DNA from: Pseudomonadota bacterium
GTDB lineage: Bacteria > Pseudomonadota > Alphaproteobacteria > Rhodospirillales > Casp-alpha2
Assembly (NCBI GenBank): GCA_022563215.1
Contig: JADFNT010000099.1
Span: 1-6,517 of the forward strand
Direction of reading: 5' to 3'
DNA: 6,517 bases
The translations under genes and the position numbers were made by a program. Shown piece after piece: positions 1 through 6,517 of the stretch; positions within the stretch are counted from its first letter, which is position 1, and each line of letters opens with the position of its first letter. The notes under the pieces are model-generated. The model had not been told where the DNA came from, made no database searches, and saw only the letters and a list, made by a program, of their open reading frames with translations.

Positions 1-859
1 GGGTGATTGTCAGCCCCGTCAATTGGGTCCCCGTCAGCGTCCAACTGCCGTCGCCGTTGTCGGTCCCCGCCGACAGGGTTGCGCCGGTGGGGACGTCGCC
101 GATGACAATGCTCAAGGCCGAGAAATCATCGAGGTCTTCGACCAGGGCGGAAAAATTGAGTAAGATAGCGGCTTCATCGTCGGTAAAGCCGCCCGATTGA
201 TCGGAAGTCGAGTCAACAGAGAAAGCCTGAACATCGTCCCCATCATTCGAGGCGACCACCAAGGTAAGGTTTAACGTACCCGCCGCCTCGTCTATGTTTA
301 CCAAGACGCGGCTGGTGCTGATGTTGGCGCCGTCGTTTGATGTCACCTCCACCAACAGCGTGAAAGCGGTTCCGGCACTTGCCGGCAGCGTTATCGTCAG
401 TCCGCTAACCTGATCCGGCGTCAGCGTCCAATTGGACGTGCCGTTCGAATTGACCGTAACGATGCCAACCGGCAGACTGGCCCCTTGGGGAAGGCCAATG
501 AGGGTGATGCTCTGGGCCTCCGAGCCGTCGGTCAATACTGGGCCGATGTCAAACGAGACCGTCGTATCCTCGCCGCCTTGATTGGTGGTTTCCGATGCGA
601 GATTCGCGGCGATATCGCCGCTGATTTCGAGACCGTCCTTGGAGACCAGTGTCGGTGGATTGTCCCGGTCGAGGAACCGTCTGACCGTAAACCGGGCACC
701 GTTGGTAGCGGTCAAAACCAGATCACGTCCATCGATCTCGTAAATGGCCGGGAAAAGGGTGAAGCCATCGGGCAGAAACACGGACCCCCCGCTAAACGCG
801 TCCACCCAGAATGCCCCCCCGGCGGCAAGGGAGTTTATCTGGTCGGATTGTGTCGCCAT
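1..859 (-). CDS. Giant repeat adhesin, N-terminal part (cadherin/Ig-like repeats, probable type I secretion)
   Basis: The frame is open without a stop from the ATG at 859-857 to the left edge, giving 286 residues plus two bases, so the C-terminus is missing. There is no Sec signal peptide and no cysteine, which fits large surface adhesins exported by type I secretion through a C-terminal signal that would lie outside the window. Residues about 24-88 form a compact leader module (LPDGFTLFP, GRDLVLT, FLDRDNPPTLVSKDGLEISG) of the kind I know from the start of such proteins. Two cadherin-like repeat units follow. Each ends in the same signature: GASLP, then NWTLTPDQVSGLTIT at residues 126-157, and GATLSAGTDNGDGSWTLTGTQLTGLTIT at 259-286 (spacing about 130 residues). 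Asp-rich loops (SNDGDD, EDLDD) suggest calcium binding. The start is supported by GAGGAG at 871-866, six bases before the ATG. Likely role: cell-surface adhesion or biofilm matrix. The family is clear, the specific ligand unknown. Confidence 0.85.
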   Translation of the reverse strand, partial: MATQSDQINSLAAGGAFWVDAFSGGSVFLPDGFTLFPAIYEIDGRDLVLTATNGARFTVRRFLDRDNPPTLVSKDGLEISGDIAANLASETTNQGGEDTTVSFDIGPVLTDGSEAQSITLIGLPQGASLPVGIVTVNSNGTSNWTLTPDQVSGLTITLPASAGTAFTLLVEVTSNDGANISTSRVLVNIDEAAGTLNLTLVVASNDGDDVQAFSVDSTSDQSGGFTDDEAAILLNFSALVEDLDDFSALSIVIGDVPTGATLSAGTDNGDGSWTLTGTQLTGLTIT

Positions 860-865
860 CGTCCG

Positions 866-871
866 CTCCTC
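866..871 (-). promoter_or_regulatory. Ribosome binding site of the adhesin gene
   Basis: GAGGAG on the minus strand lies six bases before the ATG at 859. It decides the start of the adhesin, which opens with MATQSDQ. Confidence 0.75.
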
Positions 872-886
872 AATACTTAGTCGCGC

Positions 887-911
887 ACGGCCACATATTG
901 ATTATGGCCGT
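887..911. promoter_or_regulatory. Inverted repeat upstream of the adhesin (operator or 5'-UTR hairpin)
   Basis: ACGGCCA (887-893) and TGGCCGT (905-911) are perfect 7-base arms around an 11-base spacer. The repeat sits 28 bases before the adhesin start codon. It could be an operator near the promoter or a hairpin in the leader mRNA. No intrinsic-terminator T run accompanies it. An ATTATA string lies directly next to it on the minus strand, a possible -10 element, but no good -35 was seen. Confidence 0.4.
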
Positions 912-1015
912 ATAATGTTTGTGTCGTCTGGAATGCATCTGTTTATCCAGTATACGACAAAGAATAGAATTTTATAAGTCTTGACGCCCATATTGGCACT
1001 TTTGACCTGCCCATG

Positions 1016-1033
1016 CTGTGACGGCGGTCACAG
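1016..1033. promoter_or_regulatory. CRP/FNR-family operator-like palindrome
   Basis: CTGTGAC (1016-1022) and GTCACAG (1027-1033) are perfect 7-base arms around GGCG. The core TGTGA-N6-TCACA at 1017-1032 matches the classical cAMP receptor protein half-sites exactly. It lies about 157 bases upstream of the adhesin ATG in an AT-rich spacer, a position suited to control of that gene. That a CRP-type regulator binds it is inferred from the sequence alone. T runs occur to the right (1041-1046), but no plus-strand gene ends before it, so a terminator is less likely. Confidence 0.5.
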
Positions 1034-1108
1034 GGCGGCATTTTTTCGTATTTTTTAATAAAATAGTATGGATTTTGTGACCAAGGAGGGGGGTCGAATT
1101 ATTTCAAC

Positions 1109-1215
1109 CTATGGGCATCTCTAAAAATGCTATTTTCCAGTATTCCATTTCTTATAAATCAATGGGTTACATCTGAAAAAAGTCTCAATATCAAGATTAA
1201 CAGAGGTGCCCATAG
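1109..1215. repeat. MITE-like element or long-range inverted repeat
   Basis: CTATGGGCATCTCT (1109-1122) and AGAGGTGCCCATAG (1202-1215) are inverted copies matching at 13 of 14 bases, 79 bases apart. Inside the arms is a TA at each end (1110-1111 and 1213-1214). The unit TGGGCATCTCT...AGAGGTGCCCA (1112-1212, 101 bp) is therefore flanked by TA, the target duplication used by IS630/Tc1-like elements. The interior is AT-rich, unlike the flanking genes, and encodes no protein. It could be a small non-autonomous insertion or an insertion sequence remnant. A plain long-loop regulatory palindrome is the alternative. No transposase is present. Confidence 0.4.
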
Positions 1216-1282
1216 ATCTGATAATGCTACAAAATTCCTGTTTATCACATTCTGTTGCGGTTGTTAAGCTTGTGGGGATGTG

Positions 1283-1315
1283 GGTGTTAGTAACACGTGA
1301 TATGTTACCTAAACC
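1283..1315. repeat. Imperfect inverted repeat just downstream of mipZ
   Basis: GTAACA (1290-1295) and TGTTAC (1303-1308) are perfect arms around seven bases. With one-base slips the pairing extends to GGTGTTAGTAACA and TGTTACCTAAACC. It begins three bases past the mipZ stop, so it could be a terminator-like hairpin for that leftward transcript. No T run follows on the minus strand, so it is not a standard intrinsic terminator. Confidence 0.3.
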
Positions 1316-1317
1316 GG

Positions 1318-2169
1318 TCAATTCGATTTGTTATCGACAGCCCGGGAAATTTCCGGCAGATCAATCGCCCCGATCAGTTCCTCGACCTCGCGCCGCGCCG
1401 CCAGATGGGACGGGCCCAGGGCCTGCGGGCCGATGGCGTCCTTGAGGTCCATGATCGTCAGCCCGGCCAGGAACAGCTCGCGGAAGATCACCCTTTCGCC
1501 GAAGCCGGGCACGATGCGGACCCCGATGCGCTTCGATAAGTCCTGCAACACGTCGTCCATCTTGCGCTTGTTGTGGGCATCGAGGCTGGAAAGCCGGTTG
1601 CGCATGACGATCCAATCGATGGAGCCGCCGTCGCGCTGGGCCCGGACCTGTTTCTGCTTCCATACCATTTCGGCGTAATGGCTGGGCCCCATGACGGCCA
1701 TGCGGGCGCCGTCCACATGGGCCAGCACGTCGAGATCGAGGAAGCTGTCGTTGATCGGCGTAATCAGCGTATCGGCATAGGAATGGGCCAGCGCCGACAA
1801 CGGCCCGGCGCTGCCCGGGGTGTCGACGACGACGACATCGTGATTGATGATGCCGCCTTCCAGCAACAGCCTCAGCCGTTCGGCCTTGGCCCCGTCGGGA
1901 TCGTCTTCGCGCCCGTCTTCTCCTGACCCCTGCGGTGGCCCGACGGTGAAGTGATCGGGCGATTTGACGTCGCTGCCGGCGGCCTTGACGAAGGCGCGGC
2001 GGTTGGCCAGGTACCGGGTCAGCGTCGCCTGGCTAAAATCGACGTCGACGCTGGCCACCGCAAAGCCCATTTGCATCAACCCGACGATCAAGTGCATGGC
2101 CGTGGTCGACTTGCCGCTGCCGCCCTTTTCGTTGCCGACGACGACGATATGGGCCCCTAACCGGCTCAT
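1318..2169 (-). CDS. mipZ: MipZ, division-plane positioning ParA-type ATPase
   Basis: This is a 283-residue cytoplasmic P-loop ATPase of the ParA/MinD superfamily. Residues 8-22 carry the deviant Walker A (VVVGNEKGGSGKST, with signature lysine K15 and P-loop K20). The SVDVDFSQ segment at about 40-47 follows, leading to the MipZ-typical TRYLANRRAF. Walker B is the VVVVDTPG stretch, followed by the diagnostic run SYADTLITPINDSFLDLDVL that separates MipZ from plain ParA. In alphaproteobacteria MipZ binds ParB at the chromosome origin, forms polar gradients and blocks FtsZ polymerisation so that division occurs at midcell. Length is near the family norm. I chose the ATG at 2169 because the protein aligns from MSRLGAH and GAAGG lies seven bases upstream. 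A TTG 29 codons further upstream would add a non-conserved extension. The DUF3179 gene lies upstream on the same strand, 189 bases away. Confidence 0.93.
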   Translation of the reverse strand: MSRLGAHIVVVGNEKGGSGKSTTAMHLIVGLMQMGFAVASVDVDFSQATLTRYLANRRAFVKAAGSDVKSPDHFTVGPPQGSGEDGREDDPDGAKAERLRLLLEGGIINHDVVVVDTPGSAGPLSALAHSYADTLITPINDSFLDLDVLAHVDGARMAVMGPSHYAEMVWKQKQVRAQRDGGSIDWIVMRNRLSSLDAHNKRKMDDVLQDLSKRIGVRIVPGFGERVIFRELFLAGLTIMDLKDAIGPQALGPSHLAARREVEELIGAIDLPEISRAVDNKSN

Positions 2170-2358
2170 GCCTCCGCCTTCGGTTCCCGGCGCAGCCAGG
2201 CGGCGGGACCATCGTGAGGACAAGCGGAAGGAAGGAACGCCGGGGCCATTTTGCAAACGCAGACAGGATAAAAGGGATCGGATTCGCCTTCAGCCATGTA
2301 TAGCCGCGAGGCAAAGGCCCGGCAACCGCGGGGCGGCGCCCATGCCGCCGACCGCCGC
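2170..2358. other. Intergenic region upstream of mipZ
   Basis: These 189 bases separate two co-directional genes. They contain the GC hairpin described separately and presumably the mipZ promoter. I could not identify convincing -35/-10 boxes. Confidence 0.4.
2332..2349 (-). terminator. GC-rich hairpin after the DUF3179 gene, weak terminator candidate
   Basis: GGCGGC (2332-2337) and GCCGCC (2344-2349) form a perfect 6-bp stem with a six-base loop, nine bases past the DUF3179 stop codon. No U tract follows, so intrinsic termination is uncertain. Confidence 0.25.
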
Positions 2359-3396
<1,038 letters not shown>

Positions 3397-3463
3397 CCAA
3401 GATTGAAGGCCCGCAAACACGCGGACAAGGCCCTGGCGTTCACATCTTGGTGAGGATCGGGCC

Positions 3464-3518
3464 GGGGACGGACGGGGGACGGACGGGGGACGGACGGGGG
3501 ACGGGCGGGGGACGGGCG
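3464..3518. repeat. Five tandem copies of an 11-bp G-rich repeat (possible G-quadruplex)
   Basis: GGGGACGGACG occurs three times (3464-3474, 3475-3485, 3486-3496), followed by two copies of GGGGACGGGCG (3497-3507, 3508-3518). The array is non-coding, in the divergent spacer between the DUF3179 gene and the barrel gene. Five runs of four to five G at regular six- to seven-base intervals on the plus strand satisfy a G-quadruplex pattern. A role in expression of either neighbour is possible but not shown. Confidence 0.85.
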
Positions 3519-3591
3519 AAAAATGCTGAATAAAGAACTGGTTAACCTCTTTCGGCTAGGGTGCGTGCGGTCGGATTCGCGGGCATAGATC

Positions 3592-3595
3592 GGAG
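3592..3595 (+). promoter_or_regulatory. Probable ribosome binding site of the barrel gene
   Basis: GGAG lies ten bases before the ATG at 3606. It favours this start over the upstream GTG at 3561, because the ATG opens directly into a signal peptide. Confidence 0.45.
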
Positions 3596-3605
3596 CAAAT
3601 CACCG

Positions 3606-5852
3606 ATGGCGTATTTTTCACGCCTTATGGTTCGGACTATCCTGGGGGCCCTTGTGCTGGCCCCGGCGGCAGCGCATGGGCAATCGTCCGCGCCCGCTTC
3701 CCAGGACCGTCAGGGCTATTTCCGCCTCCAGGACGGCCCATGGGACGGTAGCGAAGACAAAAAAGCCGCCCGGCAAATTCCGGCCATGGCCGTTCGCCCC
3801 GCCCGGTCCGATCTGGCCCAGGCCCCGGCGACGCCGCCCCGGGGACGGGTCCGCATCCAGGACCGAACGGTGGCGGAACCGCCGGTGCCGCTTCCGGCGC
3901 CGCCCGGCCTGGACGTCGAAATCCGCAACCAGATGCGCAAGTTCGTTCAGTCGATTTCCAAGTTTACGCGCCGCTACAACCGGAATTTCGGTGTCATCGC
4001 CCAAGGCGGGCTGGAGCTTCTGATCAAGCGCGACCCGGTTGTCGGTACCCGTATTTCCCCTGCCCGCGCCTATATCCGTTCCATCGACGGGGTGATAAAG
4101 GACGGCTTGTTCTTCGGCAAAAGGGTGTTCGGCGAGCCGCCGCCCGAGGAAATTCTGGCCCGGCACCTGCGGCTGACGGACATCGCCAAGGCCAACGGAC
4201 TCCGCGTCCTCGTCGTCGATTACGGCACCGACCCCAAAACCGCCGATGAATCGCGGCGGCGGAACAAGGAAAAGGGTTACGTTTCCATCACCGTCCCGGC
4301 GCCGCTGGCCGATCTTAATTCACTGCCCTCCTATCCCCGGCGTCCCTACGGCGAAAACGCCAGATCCATTTTATCGCTGAAGGACGTGTCGAACTTTGCC
4401 TACATCTCGGATTCCGCGGCCTTCGGCCAGGCCGACGAATTCGCCCTGAAGATGCACGATACCAATTACGACCTGTTGATCGTCGATGTCTTCCACGGCC
4501 GCGAACCGTTGGGTAAACAGGCCGTTGCGACCCTGAAATACAAGAAACTGGGCGCCCGGCGGCTGGTCTATGCCAGCGTCGACGTCGGCGCCGCCGCCAG
4601 CTTCCGCTATTACTGGAAAGCGAACTGGGGTGAAGGCTCGCCGATGTGGATCAAGGCGCCGGTGCGCGGCGACCCCGACAGCTACCATGTGGAGTTCTGG
4701 CGCCCCGAATGGCAGCGCATCATTGCCGGCGATACCCAGTCATACGTCTACGGCATCATCGCCCAGGGCTTCGACGGGGTGGTGCTGACCGGCATCGAAG
4801 AGGCCTACCGGTTCTTCGAGGGCGCCGAAGAGCAGGAAGAAGAGCCTACCGCCGCCGCACTCTCCTACGGTATGGACAAGAAGGGCGACAGGACCATAGC
4901 GGTCTACGACCTGGGTGGCGGCACCTTCGATGTCTCCATCCTCCAGATGGGCGAAGGCGTGCTGGAGGTCAAGGCCACCAATGGCGACACGCATCTGGGT
5001 GGCGACGACTTTGACCAGCGCATCATCAATTGGATATCGGAGGAGTTCAAGAAGGACCAGGGGATCGACCTCCTGCAGGACCGGATGGCCCTGCAGCGGC
5101 TCAGAGAGGGTGCGGAGAAGGCGAAGATCGAGCTCTCCAATCTCATGCACACCGAGATCAACCTCCCCTTTGTCACCGCCGACGCCTCCGGACCTAAACA
5201 CCTGACCATGACCCTCACTCGGGCCAAACTGGAGCAGCTGGTCAGCGACCTCATAGAGCGGACGGTTGGGCCATGCCAGCAGGCGCTCAAGGACTCCGGC
5301 CTCACCGCCAGCCAGATCGACGATGTGATCCTGGTGGGCGGCATGACCAGGATGCCCGTCGTCCAGGAGAAGGTGCAGGAGCTGTTCGGCAAGGAGCCCA
5401 ACAGGAGCGTCAACCCCGATGAGGTGGTGGCCATGGGCGCTGCCATCCAGGCGGGCGTCCTCAAGGGCGAGGTGCGGGATGTCCTCCTGCTGGACGTGAC
5501 GCCCCTCACCCTGGGTATCGAAACCCTGGGTTCAGTCACCACGCCCCTCATTCCCAGGAACACCACCATCCCTACGGCCAAGTCCGAGGTGTTTACCACC
5601 GCTGCGGACGGCCAGACCAGCGTCGAGGTCCACGTCATCCAGGGCGAGCGGAGCATGGCGGGGGAGAACAACTCCCTGGGCAGGTTCATCCTGGACGGCA
5701 TCCTGCCCTCTCCCCGAGGCGTCCCCCAAGTTGAGGTCACCTTTGACATCGACGCCAACGGCATCCTCAACGCCTCCGCCAAGGACCGGGGCACGGGTAA
5801 GGAGCAGCGGATCACCATCACCGGTAGCTCTGGCCTCTCCAAGAGCGGCTGA
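3606..5852 (+). CDS. Chimeric frame: exported TM1410/GH114-like barrel protein joined to an internal DnaK piece
   Basis: The frame encodes 748 residues. Residues 1-25 are a signal peptide ([16 protein letters not shown]), then a proline-rich linker to about 100. Residues 105-405 look like the MJ1477/TM1410 putative glycoside hydrolase barrel (GH114-related): FGVIAQGG (128-135), [11 protein letters not shown] (160-170), [11 protein letters not shown] (199-209), YDLLIVDV (288-295), [20 protein letters not shown] (318-337), [10 protein letters not shown] and GFDGVVLT (388-395). In the usual family the last three motifs come first, so the order is circularly permuted. The normal GEAE and LD acidic positions read GAAA and LT, so catalysis is doubtful. 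At residue 412-414, after an acidic stretch (EGAEEQEEE), the sequence becomes DnaK from its TAAALSYG motif onward. A GTG at 3561 could add 15 residues. An exported barrel fused to half a cytoplasmic chaperone makes no biological sense, so I read this as a chimeric join. The true C-terminus of the barrel gene is unknown. Confidence 0.7.
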   Translation: MAYFSRLMVRTILGALVLAPAAAHGQSSAPASQDRQGYFRLQDGPWDGSEDKKAARQIPAMAVRPARSDLAQAPATPPRGRVRIQDRTVAEPPVPLPAPPGLDVEIRNQMRKFVQSISKFTRRYNRNFGVIAQGGLELLIKRDPVVGTRISPARAYIRSIDGVIKDGLFFGKRVFGEPPPEEILARHLRLTDIAKANGLRVLVVDYGTDPKTADESRRRNKEKGYVSITVPAPLADLNSLPSYPRRPYGENARSILSLKDVSNFAYISDSAAFGQADEFALKMHDTNYDLLIVDVFHGREPLGKQAVATLKYKKLGARRLVYASVDVGAAASFRYYWKANWGEGSPMWIKAPVRGDPDSYHVEFWRPEWQRIIAGDTQSYVYGIIAQGFDGVVLTGIEEAYRFFEGAEEQEEEPTAAALSYGMDKKGDRTIAVYDLGGGTFDVSILQMGEGVLEVKATNGDTHLGGDDFDQRIINWISEEFKKDQGIDLLQDRMALQRLREGAEKAKIELSNLMHTEINLPFVTADASGPKHLTMTLTRAKLEQLVSDLIERTVGPCQQALKDSGLTASQIDDVILVGGMTRMPVVQEKVQELFGKEPNRSVNPDEVVAMGAAIQAGVLKGEVRDVLLLDVTPLTLGIETLGSVTTPLIPRNTTIPTAKSEVFTTAADGQTSVEVHVIQGERSMAGENNSLGRFILDGILPSPRGVPQVEVTFDIDANGILNASAKDRGTGKEQRITITGSSGLSKSG
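4842..5846 (+). pseudogene. dnaK: Internal fragment of dnaK (Hsp70), both ends missing
   Basis: About 335 residues match DnaK from the [10 protein letters not shown] motif (near residue 171 of E. coli DnaK) to the [12 protein letters not shown] end of the substrate-binding beta domain (near residue 500). Visible motifs are the second phosphate loop [22 protein letters not shown], the adenosine motif [11 protein letters not shown], the interdomain linker [15 protein letters not shown], and [17 protein letters not shown]. The first ATPase lobe with its GIDLGTT loop and the helical lid are absent, so it cannot work as a chaperone. It is open in frame with the preceding barrel. Six of its 16 arginine codons are AGG/AGA, against about 2 of 37 in the barrel part, which points to another source genome. 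The wording of the substrate domain recalls Chloroflexota DnaK, but that is from memory and uncertain. Confidence 0.85.
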
Positions 5853-6073
5853 ACCTTTCGGCGGGCCAGGTCACGTTCGTGCTCATGGCAACGCCTCTCT
5901 TCAGCGGGCTCACCCAGCCCGTCCTCGCTCGACTCACCGACAAACACGACACGCGCCTGTGCGGCCCGCTCGGGCTCGCCATCGGCGCCTTGTGCATCGG
6001 GTCGATCGGCCTCGCCCAGAACTTCTGGCAACTCATCGCCCTGCAAATCGTCGGTGTGTTAGCCGGGGGCATG
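5846..6073 (+). pseudogene. Fragment of an MFS transporter
   Basis: In the frame of 5849, which differs from the DnaK frame, the sequence reads [20 protein letters not shown], then a major facilitator motif A-like loop (ARLTDKHDTR), then two hydrophobic stretches (LCGPLGLAIGALCIGSIGLA and FWQLIALQIVGVLAGGM). This resembles TM2 to TM4 of an MFS permease, about 75 residues of an expected 400. It has no start codon of its own and no ribosome binding site. It runs in frame into the small protein at 6071. From a GTG at 5879 or ATG at 5885 it would give a nominal frame ending at 6265. It is best read as a fragment placed here by the same mosaic process. Confidence 0.7.
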
Positions 6074-6265
6074 AACCCTCAAATGCAAAAAGCTATGGAT
6101 GCCTTAATGGGAATTTTAGAGAGTTTTGGAGGGAATGGCGCGGGTATCAAACCGCCTGGGTTGCCTGGGGCACCTACCGCTAAAGCACCTACCGCTAAAG
6201 AGCGTCCCCCAGGGATATATGTGGATGATTACCTTGATCCAACCCCGAGCCCTGTCCCAAGATAA
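6071..6265 (+). CDS. Small hypothetical protein, phage-like context
   Basis: This is a 64-residue protein, MNPQMQKAMDALMG at the start and DDYLDPTPSPVPR at the end, with a Gly/Pro-rich middle and a duplicated APTAK unit. I do not recognise it. There is no signal peptide or membrane segment. Base composition turns AT-rich within a few codons of the start, unlike the MFS piece on its left, so the true upstream sequence is probably missing. The ATG at 6071 may belong to either segment. The stop codon overlaps the ribosome binding site of the next gene, the tight packing seen in phage genomes and operons. Confidence 0.5.
   Translation: MNPQMQKAMDALMGILESFGGNGAGIKPPGLPGAPTAKAPTAKERPPGIYVDDYLDPTPSPVPR
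6170..6199 (+). repeat. Perfect 15-bp tandem duplication in the small gene
   Basis: GCACCTACCGCTAAA occurs twice in a row (6170-6184, 6185-6199) and encodes APTAK-APTAK in frame. It looks like a recent in-frame duplication by slippage. Confidence 0.85.
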
Positions 6266-6270
6266 GGAGA
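6264..6270 (+). promoter_or_regulatory. Strong ribosome binding site overlapping an upstream stop codon
   Basis: AAGGAGA lies seven bases before the ATG at 6278. Its first two bases are part of the TAA stop of the preceding small gene, suggesting coupled translation. Confidence 0.75.
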
Positions 6271-6277
6271 TTAGAAT

Positions 6278-6517
6278 ATGTCAAGAACATACAGGAGAAT
6301 ACCGTCTCATTGGTTGAGGCGTCCCAAAACAACTAACACCCGTCGAGGGGAGCACGGAACAGTACGGGATATGCTAGAAGAAGGATTGCCGGTTCGAAAT
6401 AGACATCGGGCACGAGGCAATTTAACTTCCCGCAAAATTCCAATGTCGTGGGATGATATACCAGTTGCAGCTTTGAGCGAAAGTTTAAAAATCATGGATA
6501 GGTCCATACGACGGAGG
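6278..6517 (+). CDS. Hypothetical basic protein, phage-like, 3' end cut by window
   Basis: The frame is open from the ATG at 6278 to the right edge, 80 residues with no stop. It begins MSRTYRRIPSHWLRRPKT and contains RNRHRARGNL and SWDDIPVAAL. It is very rich in arginine (RRIP, LRRPK, TRRGE, SIRRR), suggesting nucleic-acid contact or a structural role, with no membrane segment. Short proteins opening with a similar MRTYRKIP-type sequence and carrying a WDD motif occur, to my recollection, as hypothetical proteins in phages of marine bacteria. This was not checked. The excellent ribosome binding site and tight spacing to the upstream gene support it as real. Its AT-richer codon use (AGA, TTA, ATA) differs sharply from the 1-6070 part. 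Confidence 0.7.
   Translation, partial: MSRTYRRIPSHWLRRPKTTNTRRGEHGTVRDMLEEGLPVRNRHRARGNLTSRKIPMSWDDIPVAALSESLKIMDRSIRRR

Larger units (their letters stand above)
860..1317. other. AT-rich intergenic region between adhesin and mipZ
   Basis: These 458 bases lie between the adhesin start and the mipZ stop and are clearly richer in A and T than either gene. I see no gene here. Short open frames in it lack a plausible ribosome binding site or recognisable protein features. The region holds the palindromes and the MITE-like inverted repeat listed separately, and must contain the adhesin promoter, which I could not place with confidence. Confidence 0.6.

Noticed and set aside
485..880. Plus-strand open frame opposite the adhesin start
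   Set aside because: The minus strand is continuously open, has a good ribosome binding site and matches adhesin repeats. The plus-strand frame has no recognisable features.
911..916. TATAAT as a plus-strand -10 box
   Set aside because: No acceptable -35 at proper spacing and no plus-strand gene downstream.
1016..1046. Intrinsic terminator formed by the CRP-like palindrome and the T run to its right
   Set aside because: The T run starts eight bases after the stem, and no plus-strand gene lies upstream to be terminated.
1130..1321. 63-codon minus-strand frame beginning with TTG at the mipZ stop
   Set aside because: TTG start, no ribosome binding site, no recognisable motif, and it runs across the palindrome and the MITE-like repeat. 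The TTGA overlap with the mipZ stop is suggestive but not enough.
3464..3518. CRISPR array or origin iterons
   Set aside because: The 11-bp units are directly adjacent with no spacers. There are no Cas genes, and no replication initiator gene or DnaA-box cluster was seen.
3606..5852. A genuine new Hsp70-glycosidase fusion system
   Set aside because: DnaK is cut in mid-domain at both ends, the partner is exported, codon use switches at the join, and two more unrelated joins follow within 1.3 kb. A chimeric contig explains all of this more simply.
4904..6046. 380-codon minus-strand frame across the DnaK and MFS pieces
   Set aside because: It crosses the DnaK-MFS join and is antisense to clear protein homology. 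It has low-complexity Ser/Arg/Pro content typical of shadow frames.

Overview
The left 4.8 kb reads as a GC-rich alphaproteobacterial chromosome, probably Rhodospirillales-like. The main evidence is a clear MipZ division-site ATPase, which is an alphaproteobacterial protein. It is supported by a DUF3179 exported protein, a large type-I-secreted repeat adhesin and a TM1410/GH114-like exported protein. The lineage is inferred from protein family content only.

Layout: (1) 1-859, minus strand: the first 286 residues of a giant adhesin with cadherin/Ig-like repeats, running off the left edge. (2) 860-1317: a 458-base AT-rich spacer with no convincing gene. It holds a perfect CRP-type palindrome, an inverted repeat just upstream of the adhesin, a possible 101-bp MITE-like element and a palindrome beside the end of mipZ. 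(3) 1318-2169, minus: mipZ. (4) 2359-3396, minus: a secreted DUF3179 protein. (5) 3397-3605: a divergent intergenic region with five tandem copies of an 11-bp G-rich repeat. (6) 3606-5852, plus: one long open frame made of two unrelated parts, an exported TM1410/GH114-type barrel (to about 4841) and an internal DnaK piece (about 4842-5846). (7) About 5846-6073: a piece of an MFS transporter in another frame. (8) 6071-6517: an AT-richer segment with two small, tightly spaced genes in a phage-like style, the second cut by the right edge.

The most important point for a reader is that the right part (about 4840-6080) looks like a mosaic. Four unrelated coding segments abut within 1.3 kb, each cut mid-domain, with changes in codon use and GC. 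The simplest explanation is a chimeric contig (assembly, amplification or cloning artefact), not a real Hsp70-glycosidase fusion. The most interesting biology that stands apart from this is the TM1410-like barrel. Its strand motifs appear in circularly permuted order, and residues normally associated with its active site are replaced.

The genes do not form an obvious pathway. mipZ and the DUF3179 gene are co-directional but separated by 189 bases. The adhesin has its own upstream region with regulator-like palindromes, and the barrel protein is divergent from the DUF3179 gene across the tandem repeats.
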